Of a DNA stretch of 64,000 nt, positions 44,173-53,805 are shown one piece after another. The stretch is from CBDFLD01 sp965249005 (GTDB lineage: Bacteria > Acidobacteriota > UBA6911). Under the pieces are notes generated by a model. The model saw nothing but the letters and a program-made list of their open reading frames with translations, ran no database searches and had not been told where the DNA came from. The DNA lies in contig CBDFLD010000020.1 of NCBI GenBank assembly GCA_965249005.1, positions 496,001 through 560,000 on the forward strand, in the 5' to 3' direction. Every line of letters starts with the position of its first letter. The first letter of the stretch is position 1. The position numbers and the translations under genes are program-made.

Positions 44173-46200
44173 CTAGTCCACACCGACGTGCTTGTGGAAC
44201 CAGTCCAGGTTTCGCTGGAGCGCGTCCAGGGCGAGGCGCGGCTCCTGGATGGGGTGGCCCTGTCCCGGGTAAATCACCATCTCCACCTCGAGCCCAACCC
44301 GCTTGGCCGCCCAGTAGAATTCATGCGCTTGAGTGACCGGTACAATCGGGTCCAGCTCGCCGTGTTGAATCAAGATCGGGGTCTTAGCGTTTCCGACGAA
44401 CATGAGCGGCGAATGGTCGAGATAGATTTGAGGATTCTCCCATGGCGGCGCTCCCCAGATGCCGTCGTGCTGCCCGTATCCGCGAGCTTGGCCTGTGCTG
44501 TAGTGGCTGAACAAGTTCGTGATTCCCGCGCCTGCCGAGATGGCTTTGAAACGATCCGTGTGCGTGGCCACCCAATAGCCCATCTGGCCTCCATAGCTCC
44601 AACCCATCAGGCCCATCCGCTCGGGGTCGGCCACGCCTTTGTCGATCAACAAGTCCACCCCAGCCATGATGTCCCGATAGTCCCCGCCTCCGAGATCCCC
44701 AATGTTTGCCCGCCGGAAGGCCTCGCCATAACCGAGGCTGCCCCGGGGGTTCGGGAGCAGCAGTACGTAGCCCTGTTCCAGGAAGGCAAACGTCGGGTAC
44801 GCGCCATGCCGAGGCGCAAACATGTACCGGAAGACGCCGGCCGGACCGCCGTGCACCAGAACCAGCAGTGGATAGCGCTTCCCCTCCCGATAGTTCTTGG
44901 GCTTGTAGACCAGTGCTTCCAGGTCCCACCCGTCATCGGAGCGATACTTCATTACCTCCGTTTCGGTCGCCATGCCTGCAAACGCACTATTAATGGCGGT
45001 CAGTTTCCGCGCGGCTGCGCCCGCACCTTCCAGCCGGTAAACCTCCAGAGGCGTGGAGGCGTCGGTGAAGATCGCGGCCCCGGTTCGGGCGTCTGCGCCG
45101 AAGCTGATTGCCTGGCAGACGCCCGGTCCCGGAAACGCCCCGAGCGCACCGAACTGTCCGCTCACGAGCGCCAACCGGAACGCCTTCATGGAAACTCCAC
45201 GGAAGGCCTGAAAGAAAATGGCCTGCGAGTCCGCTGCCCACTCGAATCCTCGGATGTTGGCGTCGAGCGGCTTGGTCAACTGTCTCAGCCCGGAACCGTC
45301 CGGCCGCACGATCCAGAGAAAACCGATTTCGCCGAACACGTGTCCTCCCGCTCTGCGATCGCCTTCTCCTGCGGTGAATGCGATCCAGCTGCCGTCGGGA
45401 GAAAACCTCGGACTGGCCAGGAGATGTAGTCCGCTGGCGAGCGCTTGAAACTTCCCCGTCTGCAGATCCAGAATCCTCAAATCCGTCTCTTTTCTGTGAG
45501 CGCCACCGGGCCGAGCTTGCCCGCTGAGCACGAGCTTTTTTTCATCCGGCGAAATATCAAAGCCGCCGACGTGATAATCCTCTTTGGTAAGCCGCTCGGG
45601 TCTTTGATCTCCCTCGACAAACCGGTAGATGCGGCTGTAGCGGACGTCCCTGTCCATCACGAGGGGACGATTCTGTCGGCGCGGGGGGCCCTGTGGGTTT
45701 CGAGCCGCCGGCTGACGCATCGGCGGTCCGCCACCTCCGGGCCGTTGGCCCATCGCGCCCGTCGGGGGATCCTGCGCCGCGAAAACGAAGCCGCGTCCGT
45801 CCGGCAGCCAGCGAAACTCACGAATCCGCACCCTCGGGAAGCGCGCGGCCGGTGCCGCCTCTCCGCCGCTTGCTAGAATTGTCCAGATCTGGCCCCGGAA
45901 AAGGTAGGCGATGCGCTTGCCGTCCGGCGACCATGAGGGATCCGCCACGTGACCCTCTCCCTTGATCAGTACTCCGGCTTCGCCACTGGCAAGATCGACC
46001 TGCCAGACGCTCGGGCTGGAACGGTTCTCCTTCAGATTCGATTCCATGACCACCAACACGGCTCGTGAACCGTCTGGAGACACATCGATACTGTTCAGGT
46101 TGCGGTACTCCAAAAGCTTGTCCAGACTTGTGGTCTGTCCCGTCAGGGGCGGGCAGACTACCAAGATCAATAGCAGCGCCCAGCGCGTAGATCTATTCAT
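44173..46200 (-). CDS. S9 family (prolyl oligopeptidase/DPP4-like) secreted peptidase
   Basis: ATG 46200 is preceded by AGGAG and opens a signal peptide (MNRSTRWALLLILVVCP). The N-terminal part is a WD40-like propeller (YRNLNSIDVSPDGSRAVLVV, DPSWSPDGKRIAYLFRGQIW, GFDISPDEKKLVLSGQARPG). The C-terminal alpha/beta hydrolase domain has the nucleophile elbow MGLMGWSYGGQMGYW, preceded by PRGSLGYGEAFRRANIGDLG, with later Asp (HGELDPIVPVTQ) and His (YPGQGHPIQEP). All triad residues are present. The 676-residue protein probably trims peptides outside the cytoplasm. Confidence 0.93.
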   Translation of the reverse strand: MNRSTRWALLLILVVCPPLTGQTTSLDKLLEYRNLNSIDVSPDGSRAVLVVMESNLKENRSSPSVWQVDLASGEAGVLIKGEGHVADPSWSPDGKRIAYLFRGQIWTILASGGEAAPAARFPRVRIREFRWLPDGRGFVFAAQDPPTGAMGQRPGGGGPPMRQPAARNPQGPPRRQNRPLVMDRDVRYSRIYRFVEGDQRPERLTKEDYHVGGFDISPDEKKLVLSGQARPGGAHRKETDLRILDLQTGKFQALASGLHLLASPRFSPDGSWIAFTAGEGDRRAGGHVFGEIGFLWIVRPDGSGLRQLTKPLDANIRGFEWAADSQAIFFQAFRGVSMKAFRLALVSGQFGALGAFPGPGVCQAISFGADARTGAAIFTDASTPLEVYRLEGAGAAARKLTAINSAFAGMATETEVMKYRSDDGWDLEALVYKPKNYREGKRYPLLVLVHGGPAGVFRYMFAPRHGAYPTFAFLEQGYVLLLPNPRGSLGYGEAFRRANIGDLGGGDYRDIMAGVDLLIDKGVADPERMGLMGWSYGGQMGYWVATHTDRFKAISAGAGITNLFSHYSTGQARGYGQHDGIWGAPPWENPQIYLDHSPLMFVGNAKTPILIQHGELDPIVPVTQAHEFYWAAKRVGLEVEMVIYPGQGHPIQEPRLALDALQRNLDWFHKHVGVD

Positions 46201-46213
46201 TCGTTTCTCCTGC

Positions 46214-48035
46214 TCACAGGTTCGGATTTGTTTGCCGAGCTGCGTTGCATCCACAATCGCTCGATGCAGTCTCGAGCCCGCCCGCTGCCTGGTGAACAAC
46301 TTCGCCGCCAAACAACGTCATCAGGCATTTGAGATCCTTGATCTCCGCGGCGGGGACGCTGTATAGATTCCGATCCCAGACGGCGATATCGGCGAGCTTG
46401 CCCGCTTCGAGCGAACCGATCTCGTCTTCCATAAACATCTGCCTGGCGCTCCAGATGGTATAGGAGCGGAGCGCCGCGCGAATATCAATCGACTCTTCCT
46501 TGCCGTAGGGGTCGGGGTAGGTTCCAAGAAGTGTCTCGCGCTCGAGCGAGGCCCAGAGTCCAAAGCGCGCCGGGAAGGGCGTGACGCCAAAGTCGGATGC
46601 CCCCGCCCAACGGATTCCCCGCTCCAAGTATGTTTTGAAGGGATTGAGACGAAGACTACGACGCGGCCCGAAATTGCCCGCATAGGTATCGCCGATCCAC
46701 CACATAAAGGGCGCCGACGGCTCGGGGTAGGCAGCGTCGTATTCGCGCTGCAGCTCCGCGATGGCGTCCCAGCGCGCGGTCGCTCGGGATGTTGTTGTGG
46801 ATGATCCCGTGGCGCAGCCCCGATGTGGGTTTTTGCTTCAGCACCATCGCATAGGAGTCGACCACCCAGTCGATGGCCCGGTCGCCGATGGCGTGGGTGC
46901 TCATGTGCAGACCAGCGTCGTGATACATTCGGATTTGCTGTCGCAGGATTTCCGGATCGATCGCCGGATAGCCGCGGTTCCCCTCGTCGAACTCCTCGAA
47001 GTTCTTGTTCCAGTCCTCATAGAGCCAGGCGGTGCGCGCGCCTCCGCTGCCATCGGCAAACAGTTTGATGCCGCCAGAGATCAGTTGTTTGTCGCCAAGC
47101 GCCAAATAGGGACGGGAAAAAGGGCCGATTCGCCGGATTAGATCTTGTGCTGCTTCAAGGGTTCCACCCGAACGCCAGAGTGTGAACACGCGAACGGTCA
47201 GCTTCCCTTCTTCTAACACCTTCTTGTAGGCATCCCATACGACCCCGTCGATAGCAGGATCCTTCACGCCGGTCATACACTCCCGGTTGAAGCCCTCGAC
47301 GATCCGCCGGACGCCGTTGCTCATGCGCTCCACGCCGATGGGTGGAAGCAGACGCATCACCAGACCTTGGGCGGATTCCTTGAGGATTCCCGTCGGCTCA
47401 CCGTCAGAACCGCGATCGATGGTGCCACCCAGCGGGTCTGGAGTGTTTCTGGCAATACCGGCCATCCGTAGGGCGAGGCTGTTGGCGACCCCGTAGTGTC
47501 CCATGGTATGGCTCAAATAGACCGGATTCCCGGGCGTGACCGGATCGAGGTCTGCCGCGTAGATATAGCGCCGTTCGGCCAGTTTGCCCTCGTCCCAGCC
47601 TCGCCCATGCAGCCACTGTCCTGTCTCGAGCTTCCCGGCCTCGGATTCGACTTTCTGTACCACGGCGACCACGCTGCCGACCTCAGGAGAGCTGAGGTCC
47701 AACTCGTAGAGCAGGGAGGCACCACCGCGGGCAAAGTGAGCATGGGCGTCCAGCAGGCCGGGCGTTGCCGTGGCGCCGCGCAGATCGATCTGCTTGGTGG
47801 CGGGACCTGCCAATGCCCGGATCGTCTCGTTGGAGCCCACGGCAAGGATCCTGCCGTTCTTGATCGCCAGCGCTGCTGCGATCGAGTCCTGAGCGTCGAC
47901 GGTAATTATGTTTCCGTTGTAGAGAACCTTGTCGGCTGCGGCGGGCATGAGGATCTCGCCGTCGCGGTTGCAGCCCGATCCTCCCGCGATCACAAGCAGA
48001 CAACCCAGCGCGCACAAAGAACGCGAGATCAACAT
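46214..48035 (-). pseudogene. YtcJ-like amidohydrolase (Amidohydro_3), frameshifted lipoprotein
   Basis: The protein begins with a lipoprotein signal (MLISRSLCALGCLLVIAGGS, lipobox followed by Cys in GSGC). It continues as an amidohydrolase: VLYNGNIITVDAQDSIAAAL, the metal motif DAHAHFARGG, SGGIKLFADGSGGARTAWLY and STHAIGDRAIDWVVDSY. Near 46775 the frame shifts by one base inside a GCGCGC-containing stretch. The C-terminal part is readable in the other frame: ARWDAIAELQREYDAAYPEP, FMWWIGDTYAGNFGPRRSLR, GASDFGVTPF and a closing EAGKLADIAVWDRNLYSVPA. Corrected, it is about 605 residues and 13 bases upstream of the S9 peptidase. Substrates of this family are N-substituted formamides or amides. 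Confidence 0.88.
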
Positions 48036-48111
48036 CGGTCACCTTCCTACCTATGGACAGGATGCAACAGAGAGAGAAGACGTGGAAACCATGAAAGTAT
48101 TCTACGCTGAA

Positions 48112-48131
48112 TGAGCCCCACCGGGGGCTCA
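48112..48131. other. Perfect hairpin upstream of amidohydrolase
   Basis: TGAGCCCC (48112-48119) pairs with GGGGCTCA (48124-48131) around loop ACCG. A smaller GTGCC/GGCAC stem follows. It lies in the leader of the leftward amidohydrolase gene. There is no T-run on either strand, so a terminator is not supported. The surrounding 48036-48293 region is AT-richer and probably holds divergent promoters. Confidence 0.45.
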
Positions 48132-48293
48132 TAAAAATAGGCGTGCCGAGCGGCACAATCCTGCGGCCCGCACCGACCGGCACGTGTTGTGTGCTGGGTG
48201 ATGTAACTTTGGTGATGTTAATTTGTGTTGATTGTATGTACAGGTGAGGATCTGTAGCATGTCTCGAGAGCATAACAATCCGATGCACCGAGC

Positions 48294-49817
48294 ATGCGAG
48301 AGAAAAAGTCGCGGCCAATTATCCCGGCGCTACTCGCGGGTGGCCTCGTGGCGTCGTTTCACACGGCCTGTTCCCCTGCATCGACACCGTCGCCCCCTGG
48401 GGATGAGAAGCGAGGATCGTTGCACTACGCAAGCCTGACAGAAGTTGCTGGGCTCATTGAATCGAAGAAGATCTCACCCGTGGAGCTCACGCAGATGATG
48501 CTGGATCGGATCGATTCGATCGACCGCCGTCTCAAGAGCTACGCCACGGTGATGGGGGAGCATGCGCTTGCCGCGGCACGCGGGGCTGAACAAGAGATTC
48601 ACTCGGGGAATTACCGCGGACCCCTGCATGGTATCCCCATTGCCGTCAAGGACCTCTGCTACACGAAAGGCATACGAACGATGGGCGGTTCCGGTGTCCT
48701 GGCTGATTTCGTGCCGGACTACGACGCCACCGCCGTCTCGAGGCTCGAAGCGTCCGGCGCTGTTCTGCTCGGCAAGCTGAACCTGACCGAGGGCGCGATG
48801 GGGGGGTATCACAGCGACTTCGAACTACCGGTCAATCCCTGGGACGAAGAGCTGTGGCCAGGAGCGTCCTCCAGTGGCTCAGGCGTTGCGACCGCGGCAG
48901 GCCTCTGCTTTGCCTCTCTAGGTTCGGACACCGGGGGATCGATACGGTTTCCAGCCATGTCCAACGGAGTGGTCGGCCTCAAGCCGACCTACGGTCGGGT
49001 CAGTCGGTACGGTGTCTTGGCGCTGGCCGAATCCCTCGATCACGTCGGACCGATGGCGCGACGCGTAGCCGACGCAGCCGTCGTCCTGGAGGCAATAGCA
49101 GGATTCGATCCCTATGATCCCACATCCCTCCAGGCACCGGTCCCGAACATGCTCGAACAGTTGGGCCGGAGCGCGAAAGGCGTGCGCATCGGGTTCTGTC
49201 GACGCTACGCCACGGACGGAACCGATCCAGGTCTCGTAGCCTCGATTGAGGCAGCCCTCGGGCAGCTTGAAAGTCTGGGAGCCCAGATCGTGGATGTGGA
49301 CATGCCGGACTTTACGGAGGATCTGCTAAACGCATGGTTCACGATTTGTTCGTACGAGGCGTGCCAAGCCCACGCGACCAATTATCCATCGCGCGCCGGA
49401 GGTTACGGGGCCTACTTTCGAGAGTTCCTGGAATCCGGGTCGGGGGTCTCCGATGCGGCATACTCAGAGGCGGGCCGGCTTCGGGCCGAGTTCAACACGC
49501 GCTTTCGAGCCGTGCTCTCCAGTGTCGATGCGCTGGCCAGCCCGGCGGGCGGAGTACCGTTTCCTGTCTCCAAGGAAGTGCAATACGGCGGTATGGCAGG
49601 CTTTGAGCCGGTAATGACGAACGTCCAGTTCCAGTTCACGGTGCCAGCCGATTTTGCCGGTACGCCAACGATCTCGCTGCCCTGCGGCGCAGCCGACAAT
49701 GGGATCCCCTACACGATCCAGTTCCAGGGCGGTCGCCTGACCGAACCCGAGCTGTGCCGAATCGCGCATGCCTACGAAGAGGCAACCGAATGGCACAAGA
49801 GACACCCCCACACGTAA
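48294..49817 (+). CDS. Amidase signature family enzyme (lipoprotein)
   Basis: The protein has a lipoprotein-like start (IIPALLAGGLVASFHTAC) and a full amidase signature. It has the catalytic Lys in GIPIAVKDLCYTKG, the cis-Ser in the loop GASSSGSGVATAAGLC, the nucleophile Ser in SLGSDTGGSIRFPA and VVGLKPTYGRVSRYG. Ser-cisSer-Lys are all present, so it is probably active on amides or N-acyl amino acid derivatives. The C-terminal part (DALASPAGGVPFP, VPADFAGTPTISLPCG) is typical of the family. It is divergent from the amidohydrolase and is of normal length. Confidence 0.92.
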   Translation: MREKKSRPIIPALLAGGLVASFHTACSPASTPSPPGDEKRGSLHYASLTEVAGLIESKKISPVELTQMMLDRIDSIDRRLKSYATVMGEHALAAARGAEQEIHSGNYRGPLHGIPIAVKDLCYTKGIRTMGGSGVLADFVPDYDATAVSRLEASGAVLLGKLNLTEGAMGGYHSDFELPVNPWDEELWPGASSSGSGVATAAGLCFASLGSDTGGSIRFPAMSNGVVGLKPTYGRVSRYGVLALAESLDHVGPMARRVADAAVVLEAIAGFDPYDPTSLQAPVPNMLEQLGRSAKGVRIGFCRRYATDGTDPGLVASIEAALGQLESLGAQIVDVDMPDFTEDLLNAWFTICSYEACQAHATNYPSRAGGYGAYFREFLESGSGVSDAAYSEAGRLRAEFNTRFRAVLSSVDALASPAGGVPFPVSKEVQYGGMAGFEPVMTNVQFQFTVPADFAGTPTISLPCGAADNGIPYTIQFQGGRLTEPELCRIAHAYEEATEWHKRHPHT

Positions 49818-49938
49818 AGACGCTCCCTCTAGGATGTGAAGAAACACGATGCTTTGTTACCGGCGTCCTGCCAGCGGCGCAAGGTGCGCTTGCGACCCAT
49901 TGGTTTCGCACGATGAAGCCAGAACACGGGAAAACCAG

Positions 49939-50934
49939 TCATGCACCGCGCATCATGTAACGAAGTCGCGAGGGTATCCTCAGCAGCTTCCGGATGGCGC
50001 GGTGCGGCAAATTGGAGACTTCCTTGGCAACCCCCCTGGCAAGTTGCTTGCTTTGTTCGCGCAAGTAAGGCAGGCCGGAAGGGTCAAACATTTCTTGGGT
50101 ATCCACGGCAAGTACAGGCTTTCCGGCGATCGCTGCAATACGACTCGCCAGCTTCGCATCGCTTTCGATAAAGAGGCGCTTGTCACTCGCGGCATAAACT
50201 TCAGATTTATGTTCCGCGTACTTTCCGGCTGCCTTTCTTTCTTGCATCGTCGCATAATGCATCATTTTGAGTTCGCCGTATTGTATGTTGTGATCGGCCA
50301 ACCATTTTTCCGTGAGTGTTCTGTATTTTTCAAGCCGCGACGTCACAAGAATCCCGATCGGGGAGCTCGGTCGGAGGTATGGTTGCGCGTTGGTGATGAA
50401 ATTCCGGTATCTTTCACCATCGTCGTTCTCGAGCCGAGAAGGATCCACGCAGAGCACACCATCGATATCGACGCAATATTTAGCGAGCCCTCTGCTGTGC
50501 ATCAGGTTCCACTCAAAAACCCTTGGTGTGGGACAGATCTCAAAGGTCAGATCAAGGTCGACCGCTCGCTCCTTGGTCGAATAGATGACCCCAAACAGAA
50601 CTCTGTCAATCGAGCCAGCGCTTTCGAGGCGGCGCCGTGCGATACCCATCTGTCGGCCCGACACGATACTGTCGTCCACGATCAATGCTTTGCGGCTGGA
50701 CTTCGCGTCGACAGTGTGGGTGGACGTAGGAGACCGGTACATCCCCCAATCGATCGAGCGATTCTCAATGAACCCATTGAGGGTGGTCACGGGCAGATTC
50801 AGGTGCAACGCCAACAAATTGGCGGCAAGCATCCCACTGCGTGGGATTCCGACCAGCAGATCAACATCTTGCGGCACTCGGTAGCATTCGGCACTAATCC
50901 GTTGATTCAGGTCAGCGACGCTTCGGTATTCCAT
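49939..50934 (-). CDS. Phosphoribosyltransferase-HAD hydrolase fusion
   Basis: The first half is a type I PRTase: DLLVGIPRSGMLAANLLALH, and the PRPP-binding acidic motif KALIVDDSIVSGRQMGIARR. The second half starts at CVDIDGVLCVDPSRLENDDG, a HAD-type DxDG motif, followed by ITNAQPYLRPSSPIGILVTS. It ends in SDAKLASRIAAIAGKPVLAV, where the Asp residues fit HAD motif IV. The start ATG 50934 (MEYRSVADLNQRISAECYR) opens directly on the PRTase; 75 longer codons upstream look non-family. Such fusions occur in surface-polysaccharide loci, but the substrate is unknown. The C-terminal tail is basic (RKLLRIPSRLRYMMRG). Confidence 0.8.
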   Translation of the reverse strand: MEYRSVADLNQRISAECYRVPQDVDLLVGIPRSGMLAANLLALHLNLPVTTLNGFIENRSIDWGMYRSPTSTHTVDAKSSRKALIVDDSIVSGRQMGIARRRLESAGSIDRVLFGVIYSTKERAVDLDLTFEICPTPRVFEWNLMHSRGLAKYCVDIDGVLCVDPSRLENDDGERYRNFITNAQPYLRPSSPIGILVTSRLEKYRTLTEKWLADHNIQYGELKMMHYATMQERKAAGKYAEHKSEVYAASDKRLFIESDAKLASRIAAIAGKPVLAVDTQEMFDPSGLPYLREQSKQLARGVAKEVSNLPHRAIRKLLRIPSRLRYMMRGA

Positions 50935-51160
50935 GGAAGATGCTTTGACTCCAAAGTATATACTTGACCCATATCGGCCACATTGCGGATACCATTTTGT
51001 TAAAAACATATGGTTGCCGGCCAAAATGTGAGATCCCAGCCACCAATCTGAATATATGCGGGTATGGGTGCCAATCAGGAAGCCAAGCGGTGAGGAAATC
51101 ATGGTAAGTTGAACGACCACCTTCTTTGGGGCGATCTGGGATGAAGGGAGCCCGTACAAG

Positions 51161-51723
51161 ATGAGAAATCTTCTAAAAAAAGGATCTGTTTTTCCTCATC
51201 GGCGGTTGCTCTTGGGATCCTGTTGCTCACGTCGTCTCTTTCGGCCGCGGTGGTCGAAGAGATGGTCCCGATGCGGGGATGGCACCAGGCTTTTAACGCT
51301 GATCCTGATGCCGCAAGGATCGCCCGCACGGGAAGGTTGGCCTTCCGTTCTGCAGCGGACCCCGTACAACGCCCGGGGCTATCTGGTCGAGGGATTTGCG
51401 GATCAAGGTTTCGTCAGTATTGCCCAGGACATGTGCGAAGGGATCATCTGGGCGAGGTTTCGCGAGGGTCTCGACAAGGAAGTCTTCATGGAGGAGGGCC
51501 GCGTGTATCCGGTCACGGTCGATCTGTGGTCGGTGAGCTACGTCTTCAATCGGGGGCATCGCATGCGCCTGGCGATTTCTTCCAGCAGTTTCCCGCGTTA
51601 TGAGCCCAACCCGAATACGGGCAAGCCGCATTGGAAGTCGGACAACCCTCCCAGCACACAACCAATTCGGTATTTCTCGAGCCGGACCGCCCCTCCCATC
51701 TTCTGGTCAACGTGATCCATTAG
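51161..51723 (+). pseudogene. CocE/NonD hydrolase remnant with internal deletion and frameshifts
   Basis: This is the beginning and end of a CocE-type gene joined together. The N-terminal part gives a signal peptide and VVEEMVPMRDGTRLLTL only if two homopolymers are corrected: an A7 run near 51175 needs one more base and a GGGG run near 51270 one less. The reading then jumps from FVSIAQDM to the family's C-terminal motif EGIIWARFREGLDKEVFMEE and YVFNRGHRMRLAISSSSFPR. A third single-base shift restores the ending NSVFLEPDRPSHLLVNVIH, with the stop at 51721. The whole catalytic centre is deleted, so this is a true pseudogene. Confidence 0.85.
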
Positions 51724-51729
51724 ATCCCT

Positions 51730-52385
51730 TACCCGGGAAGAAGAAGTACTTACCCTTCCGCGGTGAGAAGAATGACAACTGGGAAGGCGGTTTCCGCGTT
51801 CCATTGATCGTCAAATGGCCTGGAGTTATCAAACCCGGCAGCATCTCAAACGACATCATCTCGCATCTCGACTGGTTCCCTACGATTGCAGCAGCGCTCG
51901 GGGATGAGGATCTGAAGGAACGAATGATGCAGGGGCCGGTCTTCGGCAATGACAACACCAAGGTTCATCTGGACGGCTATGATTTTCTTCCCCGCTGGAA
52001 AGGGGCAGCGGATGAAGGGCCGCGACGGGAGTTCTTCTACTTTTCCGATACCGGCAATCTGCTGAACTTGCGTTACAACAAGTGGAAAGCCGTCTTTGCG
52101 GAGCAACGGGCACATGGGTTCGATGTTTGGCAGGAACCGTTCACGCCTTTGAGACTGCCGAAGATCTATGACCTGAGGGCGGACCCGTTCGAGCGGGCTG
52201 ATCATGAGTCGATCGGGTACTCGCGTTGGCGTATCGATCGCGTCTACCTGTTGGTTCCGGCACAAGAGTTAGTCGGGAATTTTCTCAAGACATTCATTGA
52301 ATTCCCGCCGCGCCAGAAGCCGGGCAGCTTCTCAATTGATCAGGTTCTGGAGAAGCTGCAAACGGGTGGAACCGGCAGCAACTGA
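51730..52385 (+). pseudogene. Sulfatase C-terminal fragment
   Basis: The reading frame corresponds to the last third of an arylsulfatase-type protein: YLPFRGEKNDNWEGGFRVPL, IVKWPGVIKPGSISNDIISH, LDWFPTIAAALGDEDLK and NLRYNKWKAVFAEQRAHGFD, ending EKLQTGGTGSN. The FGly motif and the first metal-binding half are missing. It begins only a few bases after the CocE remnant, so the two were joined by one deletion. It cannot encode an active sulfatase. Confidence 0.85.
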
Positions 52386-52444
52386 ATAGCCCAGGGGCAT
52401 CTAAGGCACACGGCTCCCCATGAGTTCATAATTCAGGCGATCTT

Positions 52445-52555
52445 ATGAAATACAAAGAATTTTCCTCGGATCTTCCGCGGCATCGAACCATCACGTTCAC
52501 CTCCGCAGAAGAGAACGAAGAGACGCTGCGGCGTCATGAAAGCCTTGAGCAATAG
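52445..52555 (+). CDS. Possible 36-residue ORF
   Basis: ATG at 52445 opens MKYKEFSSDLPRHRTITFTS, then AEENEETLRRHESLEQ and a stop. There is no convincing ribosome-binding site and no family I recognise. It lies in the intergenic region upstream of the Fic operator, so its reality is uncertain. Confidence 0.2.
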   Translation: MKYKEFSSDLPRHRTITFTSAEENEETLRRHESLEQ

Positions 52556-52604
52556 GAGGCGAGGGTCAAGATGTGCCTACTATCTCTGCGTAGAATAGTA
52601 CCGT

Positions 52605-52629
52605 AAAATACGCATGTGATGCGTATTTT
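52605..52629. promoter_or_regulatory. Palindrome 1, candidate operator of fic
   Basis: AAAATACGCAT and ATGCGTATTTT are exact inverted copies around GTG. The palindrome lies 56 bases upstream of the fic start. A DNA-binding dimer would fit it; a second palindrome follows. Confidence 0.6.
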
Positions 52630-52657
52630 GTTATTGACGGTGCGTCGAATAGGGGCC

Positions 52658-52686
52658 ATAATCTACGTATTGGGTGCGTAGATTAT
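52658..52686. promoter_or_regulatory. Palindrome 2 overlapping the fic start codon
   Basis: ATAATCTACG (52658-52667) and CGTAGATTAT (52677-52686) are exact inverted copies with a nine-base spacer. The right arm covers the first two bases of the Fic ATG. Binding here would block transcription or translation of fic. Palindrome 1 has the related core TACGC..GCGTA. Confidence 0.6.
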
Positions 52687-53794
52687 GGCACGCTACATTC
52701 ACCAATTGGCGGATTGGCCCCGGTTTTACTGGGATCACGAGGCCCTTGCCTCGCCTCTGGCCGAGATCCGACACCGGCAGGGCCGCCTCCTGGGCCGCAT
52801 GGAGGGCCTCGGCTTCTCTCTGCAAAAAGAGGCGGAACTCGAGACGCTGACCCTGGACGTTTTGAAATCCAGTGAAATCGAGGGTGAAAGGCTAGACGCC
52901 GACCAGGTACGCTCCTCGATTGCCCGGCGCCTGGGTCTGGCGACGGCGGGAACGGTCGCGACGGAACGCGACGTCGAGGGCGTTGTCGAGATGATGCTCG
53001 ATGCAACGCAGAATCTGCACGAGCCGCTGAGCGACGAGCGCCTGTTCGGCTGGCACGCAGCGCTTTTTCCGTCGGGGCGCAGCGGGATGCGCAAGATCAT
53101 CGTCGGTGCCTGGCGCGACGATGCCCGCGGGCCGATGCAGGTCGTTTCGGGCCCGGTCGGTAAAGAGAAGGTCCACAACGAGGCGCCGGCGGCGCCGCTG
53201 CTCGACGAAGAGATGTACCGATTCCTCGAGTGGGCAAACCGAGCGGATGGAAAGACGGATGCGGTCTTACGGGCCGCACTCGCGCATTTATGGTTCGTGA
53301 CCATCCATCCGTTCGATGACGGCAATGGGCGGATCGCGCGCGCGATTGCGGATTGGCAGCTTGCGCGCTCGGAAGGAAGCGCCCAGCGCTTCTACAGCAT
53401 GTCGGCGCAGATACGTCTGGAAAGGAACGACTACTACGACATTCTAGAACGCACACAGAAGGGAACGCTCGACATCACGCCGTGGCTGGAGTGGTTCCTG
53501 GCATGCCTCGGGCGCGCGTTCGACGCAACCGACACCACGCTTGCGGCCGTGCTTCACAAGGCTCGGTTCTGGGAAAAACATGCCCGCGTGGCGATGAACG
53601 ACCGCCAGCGTGACATGGTGAACAGACTGCTTGATGCCTTCTCAGGAAAACTGACAACAACGAAATGGGCGAAGCTCGCAAAATGTTCTCATGACACGGC
53701 GCTTCGCGACATTCAGCACTTGATCGAGCACGGCGTTCTGAAGAAGGATGCCGGTGGCGGACGGAGTACGAGTTATTTGCTGCGAGAGGATTGA
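52685..53794 (+). CDS. Fic/DUF4172 family AMP-transferase with C-terminal winged helix
   Basis: The 369-residue protein has an N-terminal DUF4172-type domain (RYIHQLADWPRFYWDHEALA). It has an inhibitory helix motif SSEIEG (about residues 62-67, form S-x-x-x-E-G) and the Fic catalytic motif HPFDDGNGRIAR (about 208-219). Its C-terminal winged helix (TTTKWAKLAKCSHDTALRDI, QHLIEHGVL) probably binds DNA. The family transfers AMP or another nucleotide to a hydroxyl of a target protein; the motif is complete. The inhibitory Glu suggests self-regulated activity, and the two palindromes suggest autoregulation (inference). Confidence 0.92.
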   Translation: MARYIHQLADWPRFYWDHEALASPLAEIRHRQGRLLGRMEGLGFSLQKEAELETLTLDVLKSSEIEGERLDADQVRSSIARRLGLATAGTVATERDVEGVVEMMLDATQNLHEPLSDERLFGWHAALFPSGRSGMRKIIVGAWRDDARGPMQVVSGPVGKEKVHNEAPAAPLLDEEMYRFLEWANRADGKTDAVLRAALAHLWFVTIHPFDDGNGRIARAIADWQLARSEGSAQRFYSMSAQIRLERNDYYDILERTQKGTLDITPWLEWFLACLGRAFDATDTTLAAVLHKARFWEKHARVAMNDRQRDMVNRLLDAFSGKLTTTKWAKLAKCSHDTALRDIQHLIEHGVLKKDAGGGRSTSYLLRED

Positions 53795-53805
53795 TTGCAC
53801 ACGGC

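Noticed and set aside
48112..48131. Hairpin considered as a rho-independent terminator
   Set aside because: No run of T follows it on either strand, and it lies upstream, not downstream, of the adjacent gene.
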